Shown in pieces: positions 44,070 to 53,755 of a stretch of 64,000 bases of DNA (within the stretch, counting starts at the first letter, position 1; every line of letters starts with the position of its first letter). The DNA is from an uncultured Saprospiraceae bacterium. GTDB lineage: Bacteria; Bacteroidota; Bacteroidia; Chitinophagales; Saprospiraceae. The stretch covers positions 47,294 to 111,293 of the forward strand of contig CALGAW010000033.1 of NCBI GenBank assembly GCA_937959115.1, written 5' to 3'. The notes below the pieces were generated by a model that saw only the letters and a program-made list of their open reading frames with translations, was not told where the DNA came from and did not search any database. The position numbers and the translations under genes were made by a program.

Positions 44070-44768
44070 ATGGGATACATGGGATATATGATCATCACTG
44101 CGATTGCTGCAGGTATTGGTGGTCTTGTTGGTAAAGTACTTAAAAGCCGAATTGAAAAATATTCGCAAATTCCAACTTCTTCTGGCTTATCTGGTGCAGA
44201 AGTTGCAAAACAAATGTTGGATCACTACGGATTGCACGATGTGCGAATTGTAGAAGGACAAGGATATTTAAGTGATCACTACAACCCAGGAACGAAGACA
44301 ATCAGTTTGAGTCCGATTATCTATAGAGGAAATTCAATCGCTTCTGCTGCTGTTGCCGCACATGAATGTGGTCACGCAGTTCAGCATGCTGAATCTTATG
44401 CGTTCTTGCAAATGAGATCCAAAATAGTTCCAATGGTACAGTTGTCCGCTAAGGCGCAGCAATTTGTACTGATGGGAGCTTTCATGGGAATGGGGGCAGG
44501 ATCAGCTTTGGGTGGAACCATCATGCTTGCTTGCGTAATACTGTTTGGAGTTACTGCATTGTTTAGTTTTGTCACCTTGCCTGTCGAGTTTGATGCAAGT
44601 AACAGAGCACTAGCTTGGTTGGACGATGCTGGCATCACGCATGGTGAAGAATACGATGGAGCTAAAGATGCGTTGAAATGGGCTGCAATGACTTATGTTG
44701 CTGCTGCACTTTCTGCCTTGATTATGGTATTGTATTTCTTAATGCAGTACATGGGATCAAGAGACTAA
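44070..44768 (+). CDS. membrane zinc metallopeptidase (YugP/Peptidase_M membrane family)
   Basis: 232 aa with about four membrane helices. The zinc motif is HECGH in AVAAHECGHAVQHAESY (His98, Glu99, His102), the family being Zn_peptidase_2 (YugP-like). The N-terminal MGYMGYMIITAIAAGIGGLVG is a membrane segment, and TLPVEFDASNRAL is conserved. Its substrate in any organism is unclear. Monocistronic with a good terminator just downstream. Confidence 0.88.
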   Translation: MGYMGYMIITAIAAGIGGLVGKVLKSRIEKYSQIPTSSGLSGAEVAKQMLDHYGLHDVRIVEGQGYLSDHYNPGTKTISLSPIIYRGNSIASAAVAAHECGHAVQHAESYAFLQMRSKIVPMVQLSAKAQQFVLMGAFMGMGAGSALGGTIMLACVILFGVTALFSFVTLPVEFDASNRALAWLDDAGITHGEEYDGAKDALKWAAMTYVAAALSALIMVLYFLMQYMGSRD

Positions 44769-44793
44769 AATTAATGACCAATTAGTAAAGTAG

Positions 44794-44819
44794 GCCGGCT
44801 CATTGTAGTCGGCTTTTTT
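44794..44819 (+). terminator. intrinsic terminator after the zinc metallopeptidase
   Basis: Stem GCCGGCT / AGTCGGC (one wobble pair), 6-nt loop, then T6, 26 bp past the stop codon. Confidence 0.85.
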
Positions 44820-44952
44820 ATTTTCTTTATCTGATAGAGAGCGACCCTAAAACTAACTATCTGTTGACAACCGAAACGTTGAACCTGAATGGTCTTCAAA
44901 ACCAGTAAGGTTCCAAGCAAAATCACCTTTGGGAATCAACTCTTATTAAGCA

Positions 44953-46236
44953 TTAACTAAGTGCCTTTTTGATTTGAAATTGAAAAATAGTGCCACCACC
45001 ATTTCGCTCACGGACATCAATCTTGCCTTGGTGGTTTTCAATGATTCTCTTGCAAATGGCAAGCCCAATGCCTGTTCCATTAAATTCATTGCTGTGATGG
45101 AGCCGTTGGAATAGGTCGAAAATTTTTTCTTTGTATTGTGGGTCAATTCCTATCCCATTATCTTCCACCTCGAAACAGTGAAAATCCTTACTTTCCTTAT
45201 AATTGAGCCACACTTTTTTATGATTACTTACATTATACTTCAAGGCGTTTTCAATCAGATTCTGAAATATTTGTTTGACCTGTAGTGCGTTTCCAATTAT
45301 TTTATCAGGAAAGTTTTTGGATAAATCAATTTTAATAGTTCCCTTTTCTTCTTCTCCAATTGTATCTTTTTTTACTTCTTGTATGATCGTTCTTAGCGCT
45401 ACTTCTTGAAAATGAACTTTAGAGTTTCCATACCGAGAATAGTCTAAAATGTCCTCAATCACTTGAGTCATTCTGTTTACACCACTAATAATGAAATCTG
45501 TATATTCTTCAACAGAATCAGTCTGACCACTATTGATTCTACGCTGAAGTAGCGAACTAAAAGAACCGATCGTTCTTAATGGAGATTTTAAATCATGAGA
45601 TACTGCAAATACAAAACGTTCAAGCTCTTCATTTTTAAAGGACAATTCGTGGTTTAATTGCTGAAGTGTACTTACTGTGCGGACTCTCCATACCATTACA
45701 ATAAAATACACAACGACTACAATGGTAGTAGAAACGAAATAAAGTTGTGGTGAAATTTCAATGTGATCCAAATATAAGAACGTTACATTTGTCAAAATAT
45801 AAAATACACTGGTATAGACAATCATTTCAATTCTACTTGTTGCAATGATCAAACAACAACAGAACAGCATAAAAAGGCCTAAACTATAGTTAGGTTCATA
45901 ATTGTTGAGTGCTACAATCCAAGTTACCCAAAAAATCAGTATTAAGTTTCCTATAAAAAATAATACTGCGAAATATCGAGAATTCTCCTTGTAGATAAAT
46001 GATACACATAGTATTGCTCCCCAATACAAACCTATTATTATTCGATGAGATATATATTCTATGGCATCTGGTAGAAAGTGTATTAATACACATCCATATA
46101 CCGGAACGAAAATCATTGCGAGGAAACTATAAATTCTTAAATTGTATAATTCAACCTCATCCAGATCGATTAAATCCTCAATTTTATCCTTTAAGCTTTG
46201 TGCAGAAATATAATTACTCCATTTTATTGTTGACAC
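44953..46236 (-). CDS. membrane sensor histidine kinase (orphan), paralog of the 2228-3562 kinase
   Basis: 427 aa with six predicted helices in the first 190 residues and no periplasmic domain. HisKA phosphoacceptor in SHDLKSPLRT (about His214), N box FQNLIENALKYN, G1 box DNGIGID, F box IFDLFQRL and G2 box GTGIGLAI are present. Layout and length match the kinase near the start of the window, indicating a lineage-specific pair. No response regulator is adjacent. Separated by 249 bp from glyS, transcribed the other way. Confidence 0.9.
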   Translation of the reverse strand: MSTIKWSNYISAQSLKDKIEDLIDLDEVELYNLRIYSFLAMIFVPVYGCVLIHFLPDAIEYISHRIIIGLYWGAILCVSFIYKENSRYFAVLFFIGNLILIFWVTWIVALNNYEPNYSLGLFMLFCCCLIIATSRIEMIVYTSVFYILTNVTFLYLDHIEISPQLYFVSTTIVVVVYFIVMVWRVRTVSTLQQLNHELSFKNEELERFVFAVSHDLKSPLRTIGSFSSLLQRRINSGQTDSVEEYTDFIISGVNRMTQVIEDILDYSRYGNSKVHFQEVALRTIIQEVKKDTIGEEEKGTIKIDLSKNFPDKIIGNALQVKQIFQNLIENALKYNVSNHKKVWLNYKESKDFHCFEVEDNGIGIDPQYKEKIFDLFQRLHHSNEFNGTGIGLAICKRIIENHQGKIDVRERNGGGTIFQFQIKKALS

Positions 46237-46470
46237 AATGTATGTTTCTATTGCAAACGAAAAATAAAATTGATTGTTTCGATACTGCTTTTATTCTCAA
46301 GTTTTTTTACAAAAGATCCAACGATTGGGTTTGTTAAACAAAAAAAGCTGATGATATTATATATCAAATTATTTTTGACTATTACTTTTCCGATCATTAT
46401 AGAATGCTAGTCATATTCAATCCATCTTAGATTATGGCAAATTTCTCCTGCAACTTAGCGGTGAAAGCCA

Positions 46471-46478
46471 TATATTTG
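46471..46478 (+). promoter_or_regulatory. glyS -7 promoter box, near-leaderless
   Basis: TATATTTG lies only 7 bp upstream of the glyS ATG (46486), so the predicted transcript would have almost no leader, as also seems possible for pssA. Confidence 0.45.
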
Positions 46479-46485
46479 CAAAATT

Positions 46486-48048
46486 ATGAGTAACAAAGAC
46501 GATAAGTTTAAAAAATTAATTTCCCATTGTAAGGAATATGGGTTCGTTTTTCAATCTAGTGAAGTCTACGACGGATTAGCAGCTGTATACGACTACGGAC
46601 CGAACGGTGTGGAACTGAAAAATAACATTAAGAAATACTGGTGGCAATCAATGGTGCATATGCACGAAAATATTGTGGGCATTGATTCCGCGATTTTTAT
46701 GCATCCTAAAGTATGGAAGGCCTCTGGCCACGTTGATGCGTTCAATGATCCGCTCATTGATAACAAAGACTCCAAAAAGCGCTATCGCGCAGATCAACTG
46801 ATTGAAGGATATTGCGAAAAAATCGAAAATAAAATCAAAAAAGATGTCACGAAAGCCAAAAAACGGTTCGGTGATGACTTTGATGAACAACAATTCAGAT
46901 CTACCAACGGAAGGATCATCGATCGACAGAAAAAAATCGACGCCATCCTTACCAGAATGAATGACAGCCTCACCAAAGAAGACCTAGGAGATGTCAAAGC
47001 ACTCATCGAGGAACTAGAAATCGCTTGCCCAGAAAGCGGATCCAAAAACTGGACAGACGTTAGACAGTTCAACCTCATGTTTAGTACACAGCTAGGCACC
47101 ATCGCCGGAGAAGAAGGAAAACTGTACCTCAGACCAGAAACCGCACAAGGGATATTCGTCAACTTCCTCAACGTACAGAAAACAGCACGACAGAAAATAC
47201 CCTTCGGCATCGCTCAAATCGGAAAAGCATTCAGAAATGAGATCGTCGCACGTCAGTTCATCTTCCGTATGAAAGAATTTGAGCAGATGGAAATGCAGTT
47301 CTTCATTCGCCCTGGCACTGAAATGGAATGGTACAAACACTGGAAGGAAACTCGTTTAAAATGGCACCTCGCACTAGGACATCCTGCAGAGAAGTTACGC
47401 TTTCACGACCATGAGAAACTAGCACACTACGCTAATGCCGCTACAGATATAGAGTTTGAATTTCCATTCGGGTTCCGAGAAATCGAAGGAATACACTCTA
47501 GAACAAATTTTGACCTGAGCCAACACCAAGAGCTATCTGGTCGGAAATTACAATACTTCGATCCAGAACTCAATGAAAGTTACGTCCCATACGTGCTGGA
47601 AACATCAATCGGCTGTGATCGAATGTTCCTTGCAACTGTTGGCCATGCCTTGCAAGAAGAGGTAGTACCTGATGCAGATGGAAAAGACTCTACTCGGACG
47701 GTATTAAAGTTGCACCCTGCCCTTGCTCCTGTAAAGTGTGCCGTATTGCCACTGGTGAAAAACAAGGAGGAGCTAACCGCAAAAGCCAGAAAAGTACACG
47801 ATAAAATCAAAATGGCATTTAACTGTCAGTATGATGAAAAAGATGCTATTGGTAGACGCTATAGAAGACAAGATGCAATCGGAACTCCTTATTGTGTAAC
47901 TGTTGATTTTGAAACGTTAGAAAATGATACTGTAACACTTAGGGAGAGAGATTCGTTAGAACAGATAAGAATTCCTATTGATGAAATAGAATCAAGAGTT
48001 GCGCATAACGTAAGCATGCAAAGACTTTTTATTGACGAAAAGGAATAA
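46486..48048 (+). CDS. glyS: glycyl-tRNA synthetase (homodimeric type)
   Basis: 520 aa, the alpha2 (archaeal/eukaryotic-like) form. N-terminal CKEYGFVFQSSEVYDGLAAVYDYGPNG, LRPETAQGIFVNF, motif 2 FRNEIVARQFIFRMKEFEQME, motif 3 GCDRMFLA, and C-terminal anticodon domain (CAVLPLVKNKEEL, RYRRQDAIGTPYCVTVDF) are all present. It attaches glycine to tRNA-Gly. A large insertion between motifs 1 and 2 (about 95-175) is a family feature. Confidence 0.97.
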   Translation: MSNKDDKFKKLISHCKEYGFVFQSSEVYDGLAAVYDYGPNGVELKNNIKKYWWQSMVHMHENIVGIDSAIFMHPKVWKASGHVDAFNDPLIDNKDSKKRYRADQLIEGYCEKIENKIKKDVTKAKKRFGDDFDEQQFRSTNGRIIDRQKKIDAILTRMNDSLTKEDLGDVKALIEELEIACPESGSKNWTDVRQFNLMFSTQLGTIAGEEGKLYLRPETAQGIFVNFLNVQKTARQKIPFGIAQIGKAFRNEIVARQFIFRMKEFEQMEMQFFIRPGTEMEWYKHWKETRLKWHLALGHPAEKLRFHDHEKLAHYANAATDIEFEFPFGFREIEGIHSRTNFDLSQHQELSGRKLQYFDPELNESYVPYVLETSIGCDRMFLATVGHALQEEVVPDADGKDSTRTVLKLHPALAPVKCAVLPLVKNKEELTAKARKVHDKIKMAFNCQYDEKDAIGRRYRRQDAIGTPYCVTVDFETLENDTVTLRERDSLEQIRIPIDEIESRVAHNVSMQRLFIDEKE

Positions 48049-48162
48049 ATTACTTTATTTTGTATTTTTGTATAATATCTTATAGATTAACAGGTTGAAA
48101 CCAAGCAGAAGATTTTGAATCAACACCATACAACCATTTGAAACCAACATAAATTCAAGAAC

Positions 48163-49815
48163 ATGACGCAGCGCATCATAGCTATAGTACTTACCCTTGT
48201 TTTCTTCGGTAGTGCTTGTTTTGCTCAAAACAATAAATATAAGTGGGGATTGGGTATTCACCCAAGTAGTTTTAGTTTTTATGCCGGACTTGATTCAAGC
48301 TTCACTGATCTTGGTGCCTATGAGAATGGTGTCCAGCTTTCGTTCAATCGGTATATGGGCAAACTCCTTGATGTTGGAGTAGAAGCGTCTAGTGCCATCT
48401 TAAGACATCCTGCAGGGGAAGATAATCCAACAAATGGTGGGCTTTGGAGAGATTTTTTCTATGATGCAAACCCTTTCGTAAAGATTAAAGCTTATAACGG
48501 ATTTCTGCTAAAAGAAAACTCGTTTGTCATGCCTTTTTTAAAGGCAGGAATTGGGATTAACAAATATAAAACAGCAGATTTAGGCATTTCTGCTCCCCTT
48601 GGAGCAGGAATCGGATTTCGGTTTAAAGATGCTGGGTATTTAGTCGTACAGTCTTCCTACAACGTTGGTGTTGCGAACTCTGAAAGCTATTTACACCACT
48701 CGCTTGGCTTTGTTGTAAACTTGAAAGGGCGAAATTACAAGAGAAAATCAACAGACCAAACGGATAAAGATAAAGATGGTATTCCTGATTTTAGAGATGA
48801 GTGTCCTGAAATTTCAGCCAAGAACAGTAAAACAGGTTGTCCGGACATGGATGAAGATGGAGTGAAGGATTCTGATGACTTATGTCCTAGAAAGAAAGGT
48901 TTACCAGGTCTAAGCGGCTGTCTCGATCAAGATAAAGATGGTGTACCTGATCCCTTGGATAAATGTCCAAACAAGTTTGGTGAACAAGCAAACAAGGGAT
49001 GTCCTGACACACCTGCCGATAAAGATAATGACCTAATTGAAGACAAGCTAGATAAATGTCCAACACTTCCTGGCCATTGGACAGGGAATGGCTGCCCAGA
49101 TCAGGATGGTGACGGTGTACTAGATAAAGATGATAACTGCCCCAATCTATTTGGTGAAAACAAGTATGGCGGATGTCCATTTAATGAACAGGGAATGAAG
49201 GATCTTAGAGAAGGTTATGCACCAAACGGAGTCGCTATTTATATCGAAGAAGACCAAGCAACAAGTAGTACTTGGGTACCCTCCACTTCAATACCCAAAA
49301 CAACTACGATTACCAAACCAATTAGCCCTGAAATAGTTAAGCCAACAAAGCAGCAGACAACAATTACGAAACCGCAAGAAACAACAATAGTTACAACGCC
49401 TCAAGAAACAATCATTGAGGATATAAAACCAACTACTGCAAACGATGCTGCTCCTTGTAGTTTGCCGAAAGGATTGCTTAATACTGCTGGAAAATCCATT
49501 CGCTTTGAAACAAACAAAGCAACGCTTACTCCAGATTCTAAATTATTATTAATAAAAATCGCTACACTGCTAAAACCTTGTAGTCACCAATTGAACATCA
49601 AAGCGCACACAGATTCAGATGGCGATGCGGAGTACAATCTTCGATTATCAGAACGAAGAGCACAGGCTGTCTCTAGATATTTGATTGAGCAAGGCTTAGA
49701 CCGTAAATACATACAAACAAGCGGTGCTGGAGACACAGAGCCAATAGGAAGTAATGACAGTATAGAAGGGAAGATGATGAATAGAAGAGTAGAATTGACT
49801 GTGACTCCTCGCTAA
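48163..49815 (+). CDS. outer-membrane OmpA-family protein with thrombospondin type-3 repeats
   Basis: 550 aa. Signal peptide (FFGSACFAQ, about residue 22), an N-terminal beta-barrel (about 25-190), about five Ca-binding TSP3 repeats (about 203-345, DKDKDGIPDFRDECPE, DMDEDGVKDSDDLCP, DQDGDGVLDKDDNCPN), a Thr/Pro-rich linker (about 365-425) and an OmpA C-terminal domain (about 445-550, RFETNKATLTPDSK, LNIKAHTDSDG). It links the outer membrane to peptidoglycan. A TATTTTTG box lies about 93 bp upstream. Monocistronic. Confidence 0.9.
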   Translation: MTQRIIAIVLTLVFFGSACFAQNNKYKWGLGIHPSSFSFYAGLDSSFTDLGAYENGVQLSFNRYMGKLLDVGVEASSAILRHPAGEDNPTNGGLWRDFFYDANPFVKIKAYNGFLLKENSFVMPFLKAGIGINKYKTADLGISAPLGAGIGFRFKDAGYLVVQSSYNVGVANSESYLHHSLGFVVNLKGRNYKRKSTDQTDKDKDGIPDFRDECPEISAKNSKTGCPDMDEDGVKDSDDLCPRKKGLPGLSGCLDQDKDGVPDPLDKCPNKFGEQANKGCPDTPADKDNDLIEDKLDKCPTLPGHWTGNGCPDQDGDGVLDKDDNCPNLFGENKYGGCPFNEQGMKDLREGYAPNGVAIYIEEDQATSSTWVPSTSIPKTTTITKPISPEIVKPTKQQTTITKPQETTIVTTPQETIIEDIKPTTANDAAPCSLPKGLLNTAGKSIRFETNKATLTPDSKLLLIKIATLLKPCSHQLNIKAHTDSDGDAEYNLRLSERRAQAVSRYLIEQGLDRKYIQTSGAGDTEPIGSNDSIEGKMMNRRVELTVTPR

Positions 49816-50067
49816 GCATTATAGGCAAGGCTTTTTTTGGTGATTTGTGACAGCCATTTCCTTTTCTTTCGTTTGGCTGTCAATTAGCTTAACTGGAAAG
49901 AAAAGGCAAATATGTTACAAAAATTGTAGGTGAATTCATGCAACCAAAATTGAGTTAACTGAGTCTTATGAGTAGTTCCTTGATACAAGGATCGTCTGAC
50001 CATCAGAAAAAATAATGTTTTATTGACTAACAACGATTCTTTGAAAGAAATTTCAAAAGCTTAAAAA

Positions 50068-50098
50068 GGGAGTTCTATACATAGAGCTTCCTTTTTTT
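50068..50098. terminator. terminator between convergent genes
   Basis: Stem GGGAGTTCTA / TAGAGCTTCC (wobble pairs), 4-nt loop, T7 on the plus strand and T5 on the minus strand. It could terminate the Lrp gene (stop at 50106) and the OmpA gene. Confidence 0.8.
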
Positions 50099-50105
50099 AT
50101 ATCAA

Positions 50106-50585
50106 TTAGGATTGGTGGTTAATCCTAGACAATGGCAGTTGTCTTGAAAACGCTGTTTCAAAAACCATAGTCGTGTTCGTTCCTTCCACGCCCTTCAACG
50201 GAAGAATTTTCTCGTAAATGACATCTCTTAAGTGCATGTTATTCTTAGCAAAGATCCGAACCATAATTGCATACCGGCCAGCAATATTTACACACTCTAC
50301 AATTTCTGGAATTTCTTTCAAGGCGATTTCTACTTGTCTGTGATATTGGGAGTTGGTGAGCATTAACTGTGTAAAAGCAGAGGTCTCGTAGCCGATTTCT
50401 CTAGGATCTAATAGGAATGTTGCCCGATTTAGAATCTTAGCTTCCTTCAGTTTTTTTATCCTTTGATGAATCAATGTATTTGAAACCTTGAGCTTTTTGG
50501 ACAATTTGACAAATGAAGTCCGTGCATCAACTGTCAATTCTTCAATGATTCGTAGGTCGATTGGGTCAAGTTGATATTCTATCAT
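50106..50585 (-). CDS. Lrp/AsnC-family transcriptional regulator
   Basis: 159 aa. N-terminal winged helix-turn-helix (ELTVDARTSFVKLSKKLKVSNTLIHQRIKKLKEAKIL), C-terminal RAM ligand-binding domain ending in TTMVFETAFSRQLPL. Such regulators bind amino acids and act as octamers. It is divergent from the MarC-family gene; the 203-bp region between contains a palindrome that could be its operator, suggesting autoregulation and possible control of marC. Confidence 0.92.
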   Translation of the reverse strand: MIEYQLDPIDLRIIEELTVDARTSFVKLSKKLKVSNTLIHQRIKKLKEAKILNRATFLLDPREIGYETSAFTQLMLTNSQYHRQVEIALKEIPEIVECVNIAGRYAIMVRIFAKNNMHLRDVIYEKILPLKGVEGTNTTMVFETAFSRQLPLSRINHQS

Positions 50586-50641
50586 TTTATAAAGCTTTAT
50601 TTGGTTTTAAATTAACACAAATTTAGTCAAATTTAATTAAA

Positions 50642-50659
50642 ATTGACTCAGTGGTCAAT
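50642..50659. promoter_or_regulatory. candidate Lrp/AsnC operator
   Basis: Perfect inverted repeat ATTGAC-TCAGTG-GTCAAT between the Lrp gene (start 50585) and marC (start 50789). Nearby GGTTTAAT-type words (about 50600, 50680, 50710 in reverse) also recur. Location and symmetry fit an AsnC-type site; binding is inferred. Confidence 0.45.
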
Positions 50660-50788
50660 CAACTATTGTTATTTTGGTTTAATCCCTTTTAATTTGTGGT
50701 CATAATTAAACCGAAGAAAACCTATGGTATTCTATTTTTATCATGTAAAAAAATTAGCGGATTAAATCCTAATTAAAAATTACTTACT

Positions 50789-51355
50789 ATGACTTTAATG
50801 ACTTTAACATCGGTATCATTAATCTTGTTTTCTGTAATCGATATTATCGGGTCGCTTCCTGTTCTAATCAGTATGAGAAAGCAAGGAATCATATTGAACG
50901 CACCAACCGCAACTGTAACGGCAGGATTGTTAATGATGGCGTTCCTATTTTTTGGGGTAACAATTCTTAACTTGTTTCATTTAGACGTGGCCTCTTTTGC
51001 AATGGCAGGTGCACTCATTATCTTTTTTATTGGTTTAGAAATGATATTGGGTATTCGCTTTTTTCGCCATGATCATGACGATGGAGGTTCTGGAAGCATT
51101 GTTCCTGTTGCCTTCCCAATTTTGGCGGGAGCAGGTACACTTACCACTATTATTTCCTTAAAGACGGAGTTTGATACGTTTAGTATCGTAGGTGGAATTC
51201 TACTCAACTTACTACTCATTTACTTCATTCTACGCAATGTAGACTGGCTTTCACACAAGCTCGGCAATCAGTTGATTTCTACACTCCGCAAGGTGTTTGG
51301 GATTATCCTAATCGCCATTGCCTTTCAAATGTTTAAGGATCATTTGATGGCATAA
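50789..51355 (+). CDS. MarC-family integral membrane protein
   Basis: 188 aa with about six membrane helices. Family features: FSVIDIIGSLPVLISMRKQG near the N-terminus, FFIGLEMILGIRFF, PVAFPILAGAGTLTTIISL and FGIILIAIAFQMFKDHL at the C-terminus. MarC/UPF0056 proteins are sometimes called NAAT transporters, but the transported substrate is not established. Divergent from an Lrp regulator, so amino-acid-linked transport is a reasonable guess. Confidence 0.88.
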   Translation: MTLMTLTSVSLILFSVIDIIGSLPVLISMRKQGIILNAPTATVTAGLLMMAFLFFGVTILNLFHLDVASFAMAGALIIFFIGLEMILGIRFFRHDHDDGGSGSIVPVAFPILAGAGTLTTIISLKTEFDTFSIVGGILLNLLLIYFILRNVDWLSHKLGNQLISTLRKVFGIILIAIAFQMFKDHLMA

Positions 51356-51385
51356 ACTAAAGAATAGGGAATTGGGTTAATGTTT

Positions 51386-51418
51386 AGGTCGGCTTTCTTA
51401 ATTGAAGTCGACCTTTTT
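51386..51418 (+). terminator. terminator after marC
   Basis: 10-bp stem AGGTCGGCTT / AAGTCGACCT (one wobble pair) with loop TCTTAATTG and T5, 31 bp past the stop. Confidence 0.85.
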
Positions 51419-51490
51419 GCTGTAAGCCTGCAGCGTGGCCCCTAATTATTCTTAATAAGGTTGTCATTGAAGACGTACTGACACTGTATT

Positions 51491-52063
51491 TTACTCTTTC
51501 CGCTCAAACCACTCCTCCTTCAACATACTATAATAAACAGTATCCCGCCGATGCCCATCAGTCATAAGCACATGATGTCTTAAAACCCCTTCCATCTTAC
51601 AACCCAGTTTTTCAGTCGCCTTCCTTGAGCGAATATTGCGTTCATCGATCCGCAGTTCAACCCGCTCATAGCCTAGCGTCACAAATGCATAAGTCATTAG
51701 CAACTCCTTACAAGCAGCGTTAAGTCCCGTCCCTTGAAATTCAGTGCCAATCCACGTCCATCCGATTTCTAGACGACTGTCATACTCGCTTATATTCCCA
51801 AACCGTGTACTGCCTGCCACTTGACCTGCTTGCTTATCATAGATCAAAAAAGGGTAACTATTTCGTTCTGTTACCCGTTCCAACGCAGTCGTAATGTACA
51901 AATTTAGTAATTCAGGCGTGTGAATATCTGTAGGCGAGTAGGCGAGTAGATCAGGATCTTTTGCAATTGGCCACAAAGCCCCCGCATCTTTTGCCTTCAA
52001 GGGAGTAAGACGTGCACGTTCATTTTCAAGAATAATTGACTGTTCAAAAGGAAATTTGGCCAT
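51491..52063 (-). CDS. GNAT-family N-acetyltransferase (RimJ/RimL type)
   Basis: 190 aa. GNAT features: the N-terminal ILENERARLTPLKAKD, acceptor-side segment LEIGWTWIGTEFQGTGLNAACKELLM (V-x-P-x-x-Q-G-x-G-like acetyl-CoA loop), VELRIDERNIRSRKATEKLG and GHRRDTVYYSML. Looks like ribosomal-protein or small-molecule acetyltransferases of COG1670. Acceptor unknown. Monocistronic. Confidence 0.85.
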   Translation of the reverse strand: MAKFPFEQSIILENERARLTPLKAKDAGALWPIAKDPDLLAYSPTDIHTPELLNLYITTALERVTERNSYPFLIYDKQAGQVAGSTRFGNISEYDSRLEIGWTWIGTEFQGTGLNAACKELLMTYAFVTLGYERVELRIDERNIRSRKATEKLGCKMEGVLRHHVLMTDGHRRDTVYYSMLKEEWFERKE

Positions 52064-52246
52064 ATGGTTGAGCGTTTAAGGATATTAATGTATTTTCAAA
52101 ACTAATAAAATTTCAGTTCGGAATCAATTCCATAAAGTCCCATGGAAACCATTCCAATTCTTAATTAAAAGACTCACTTTTAAATATTATCTACAATTTC
52201 AAGTTACTACCGAAAAAAACATTAATTTTACCCTTTCAATAACGTT

Positions 52247-52990
52247 ATGAATTTTAATTTTCTACATGAATTTGGTCGGTATCTAATTTTGATGAAAACC
52301 ATGTTTGCTCCACCTGAGAATGCAAGAATGTATTGGAAGGAAACCGTGCGGCAAATGAATGATATTGGAATTGGATCACTTGGGATTATTGCATTAATTG
52401 CCTTATTTATCGGGGCAGTGACTTCAATTCAATTCGCCTACCAGTTGTCAGACTCCTTTATTCCCGCCTATTACATTGGATATATCGTACGTGATTCTAC
52501 CATCATTGAATTAGCCCCTACTATCTCAGCCCTCGTACTAGCAGGAAAAGTTGGGTCAAATATCGCAGCAGAAATAGGAGGAATGCGTCAGAAAGAACAG
52601 ATTGATGCACTCGAGATTATGGGCGTCAATACAGCAGCTTACCTCGTTGGTCCTAAGATATTCGCAGGTTGTGTAGTGATCCCAATGCTGATTATAATCG
52701 CAGCAGGGGTGAGTATTGTAGGAGGGTATCTAGCTGCCGTTTCCTCTGGGTTTGTAACAGCAACAGATTACATCTTTGGAGTACATGCCTTTTTCGTAGA
52801 ATATTATGTATTTATGATGCTAGTAAAGGCATTCGTATTCGCCTTCCTTTTAACGTCAATTGCATGTTATAAAGGATATTATGTGAAAAATGGAAGTGTT
52901 GAACTTGGAAAATCAAGTACACAGGCTGTTGTGATAAGCTATATCTTTATCCTTCTAGCAGATTATGTAATTGCGCTTATTCTTACTTAA
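52247..52990 (+). CDS. MlaE-type lipid ABC transporter permease
   Basis: 247 aa, multi-pass permease of the MlaE (YrbE) family. Conserved: GSLGIIALIALFIGAVTSIQFAYQL, the helix with ELAPTISALVLAGKVGSNIAAEIGGMRQKEQIDALEIMGVN, and C-terminal GSVELGKSSTQAVVISY. With the adjacent ATPase (3-bp gap) it forms an importer core for phospholipid or hydrophobic substrate traffic across the envelope. The MCE-domain partner MlaD is not next to it here, so the exact pathway is uncertain. Confidence 0.88.
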   Translation: MNFNFLHEFGRYLILMKTMFAPPENARMYWKETVRQMNDIGIGSLGIIALIALFIGAVTSIQFAYQLSDSFIPAYYIGYIVRDSTIIELAPTISALVLAGKVGSNIAAEIGGMRQKEQIDALEIMGVNTAAYLVGPKIFAGCVVIPMLIIIAAGVSIVGGYLAAVSSGFVTATDYIFGVHAFFVEYYVFMMLVKAFVFAFLLTSIACYKGYYVKNGSVELGKSSTQAVVISYIFILLADYVIALILT

Positions 52991-52993
52991 ACT

Positions 52994-53755
52994 ATGATTA
53001 AAGCTGTTGACATAAGAAAATCCTTCGGAACACAGGAAGTGTTGAAAGGTGTAAGTGCCACCTTTGAAAAAGGGAAGACAAACCTGATCATCGGACGTAG
53101 TGGAGCGGGTAAGACAGTCTTCCTAAAGCTGTTGGTCGGTCTGCTAGAACCTACCTCCGGTGGAATCTGGTATGGTGATATCAATTTTCTAAACCTAGAA
53201 AAATCTCAACGCACAGATATTAGACGAGAAGTTGGTATGCTCTTTCAAGGAAATGCCTTATTCGATTCCCTCAGCGTAGAAGAGAATATCCGCTTTCCAC
53301 TTGATATGTTTACCAAGGGTACCAAAAAAGAAAAGGATATGCGGGTCAACGAATGTTTGGAACGTGTAAATCTAGTGGGATCCAACAAAAAACTGCCAGG
53401 AGAAATTAGTGGAGGAATGCAAAAACGGGTGGGCATCGCCCGTGCCATCGTACTCGATCCCAAATACTTGTTTTGTGATGAGCCAAATTCGGGACTCGAT
53501 CCTAAGACCTCGATCTTAATTGATGAGTTGATCAAAGAATTGACTATTGACAATAATATGACCACCATTATCAATACCCATGATATGAACTCCGTAATGG
53601 AAATTGGTGAAAAAATTATCCTTTTGCATATGGGTGAGCTCGCTTGGGTTGGAAATAAAAACGAGGTAATGGAAAGTGAAAACCAACTATTGCAAGACTT
53701 TATCTTCGCTTCTCCATTTCTGCAAAGACTGAGAACAGCATTCATAAAGAAGTAG
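52994..53755 (+). CDS. MlaF-type ABC transporter ATP-binding protein
   Basis: 253 aa. Walker A GRSGAGKT, Q-loop LFQGNALFDSLSVEEN, signature ISGGMQKRVGIAR, Walker B YLFCDEPNSGLDP and His switch INTHD are intact. The MlaF-type VMFQxxALFDSL region is clear. Cotranscribed with the permease (gap 3 bp); no MCE-domain gene follows, and the next 390 bp lack a gene. Confidence 0.9.
   Translation: MIKAVDIRKSFGTQEVLKGVSATFEKGKTNLIIGRSGAGKTVFLKLLVGLLEPTSGGIWYGDINFLNLEKSQRTDIRREVGMLFQGNALFDSLSVEENIRFPLDMFTKGTKKEKDMRVNECLERVNLVGSNKKLPGEISGGMQKRVGIARAIVLDPKYLFCDEPNSGLDPKTSILIDELIKELTIDNNMTTIINTHDMNSVMEIGEKIILLHMGELAWVGNKNEVMESENQLLQDFIFASPFLQRLRTAFIKK

Noticed and set aside
52247..53755. A multidrug exporter instead of a lipid ABC pair
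   Set aside because: The permease has MlaE-family motifs rather than the DrrB or Bmr type.
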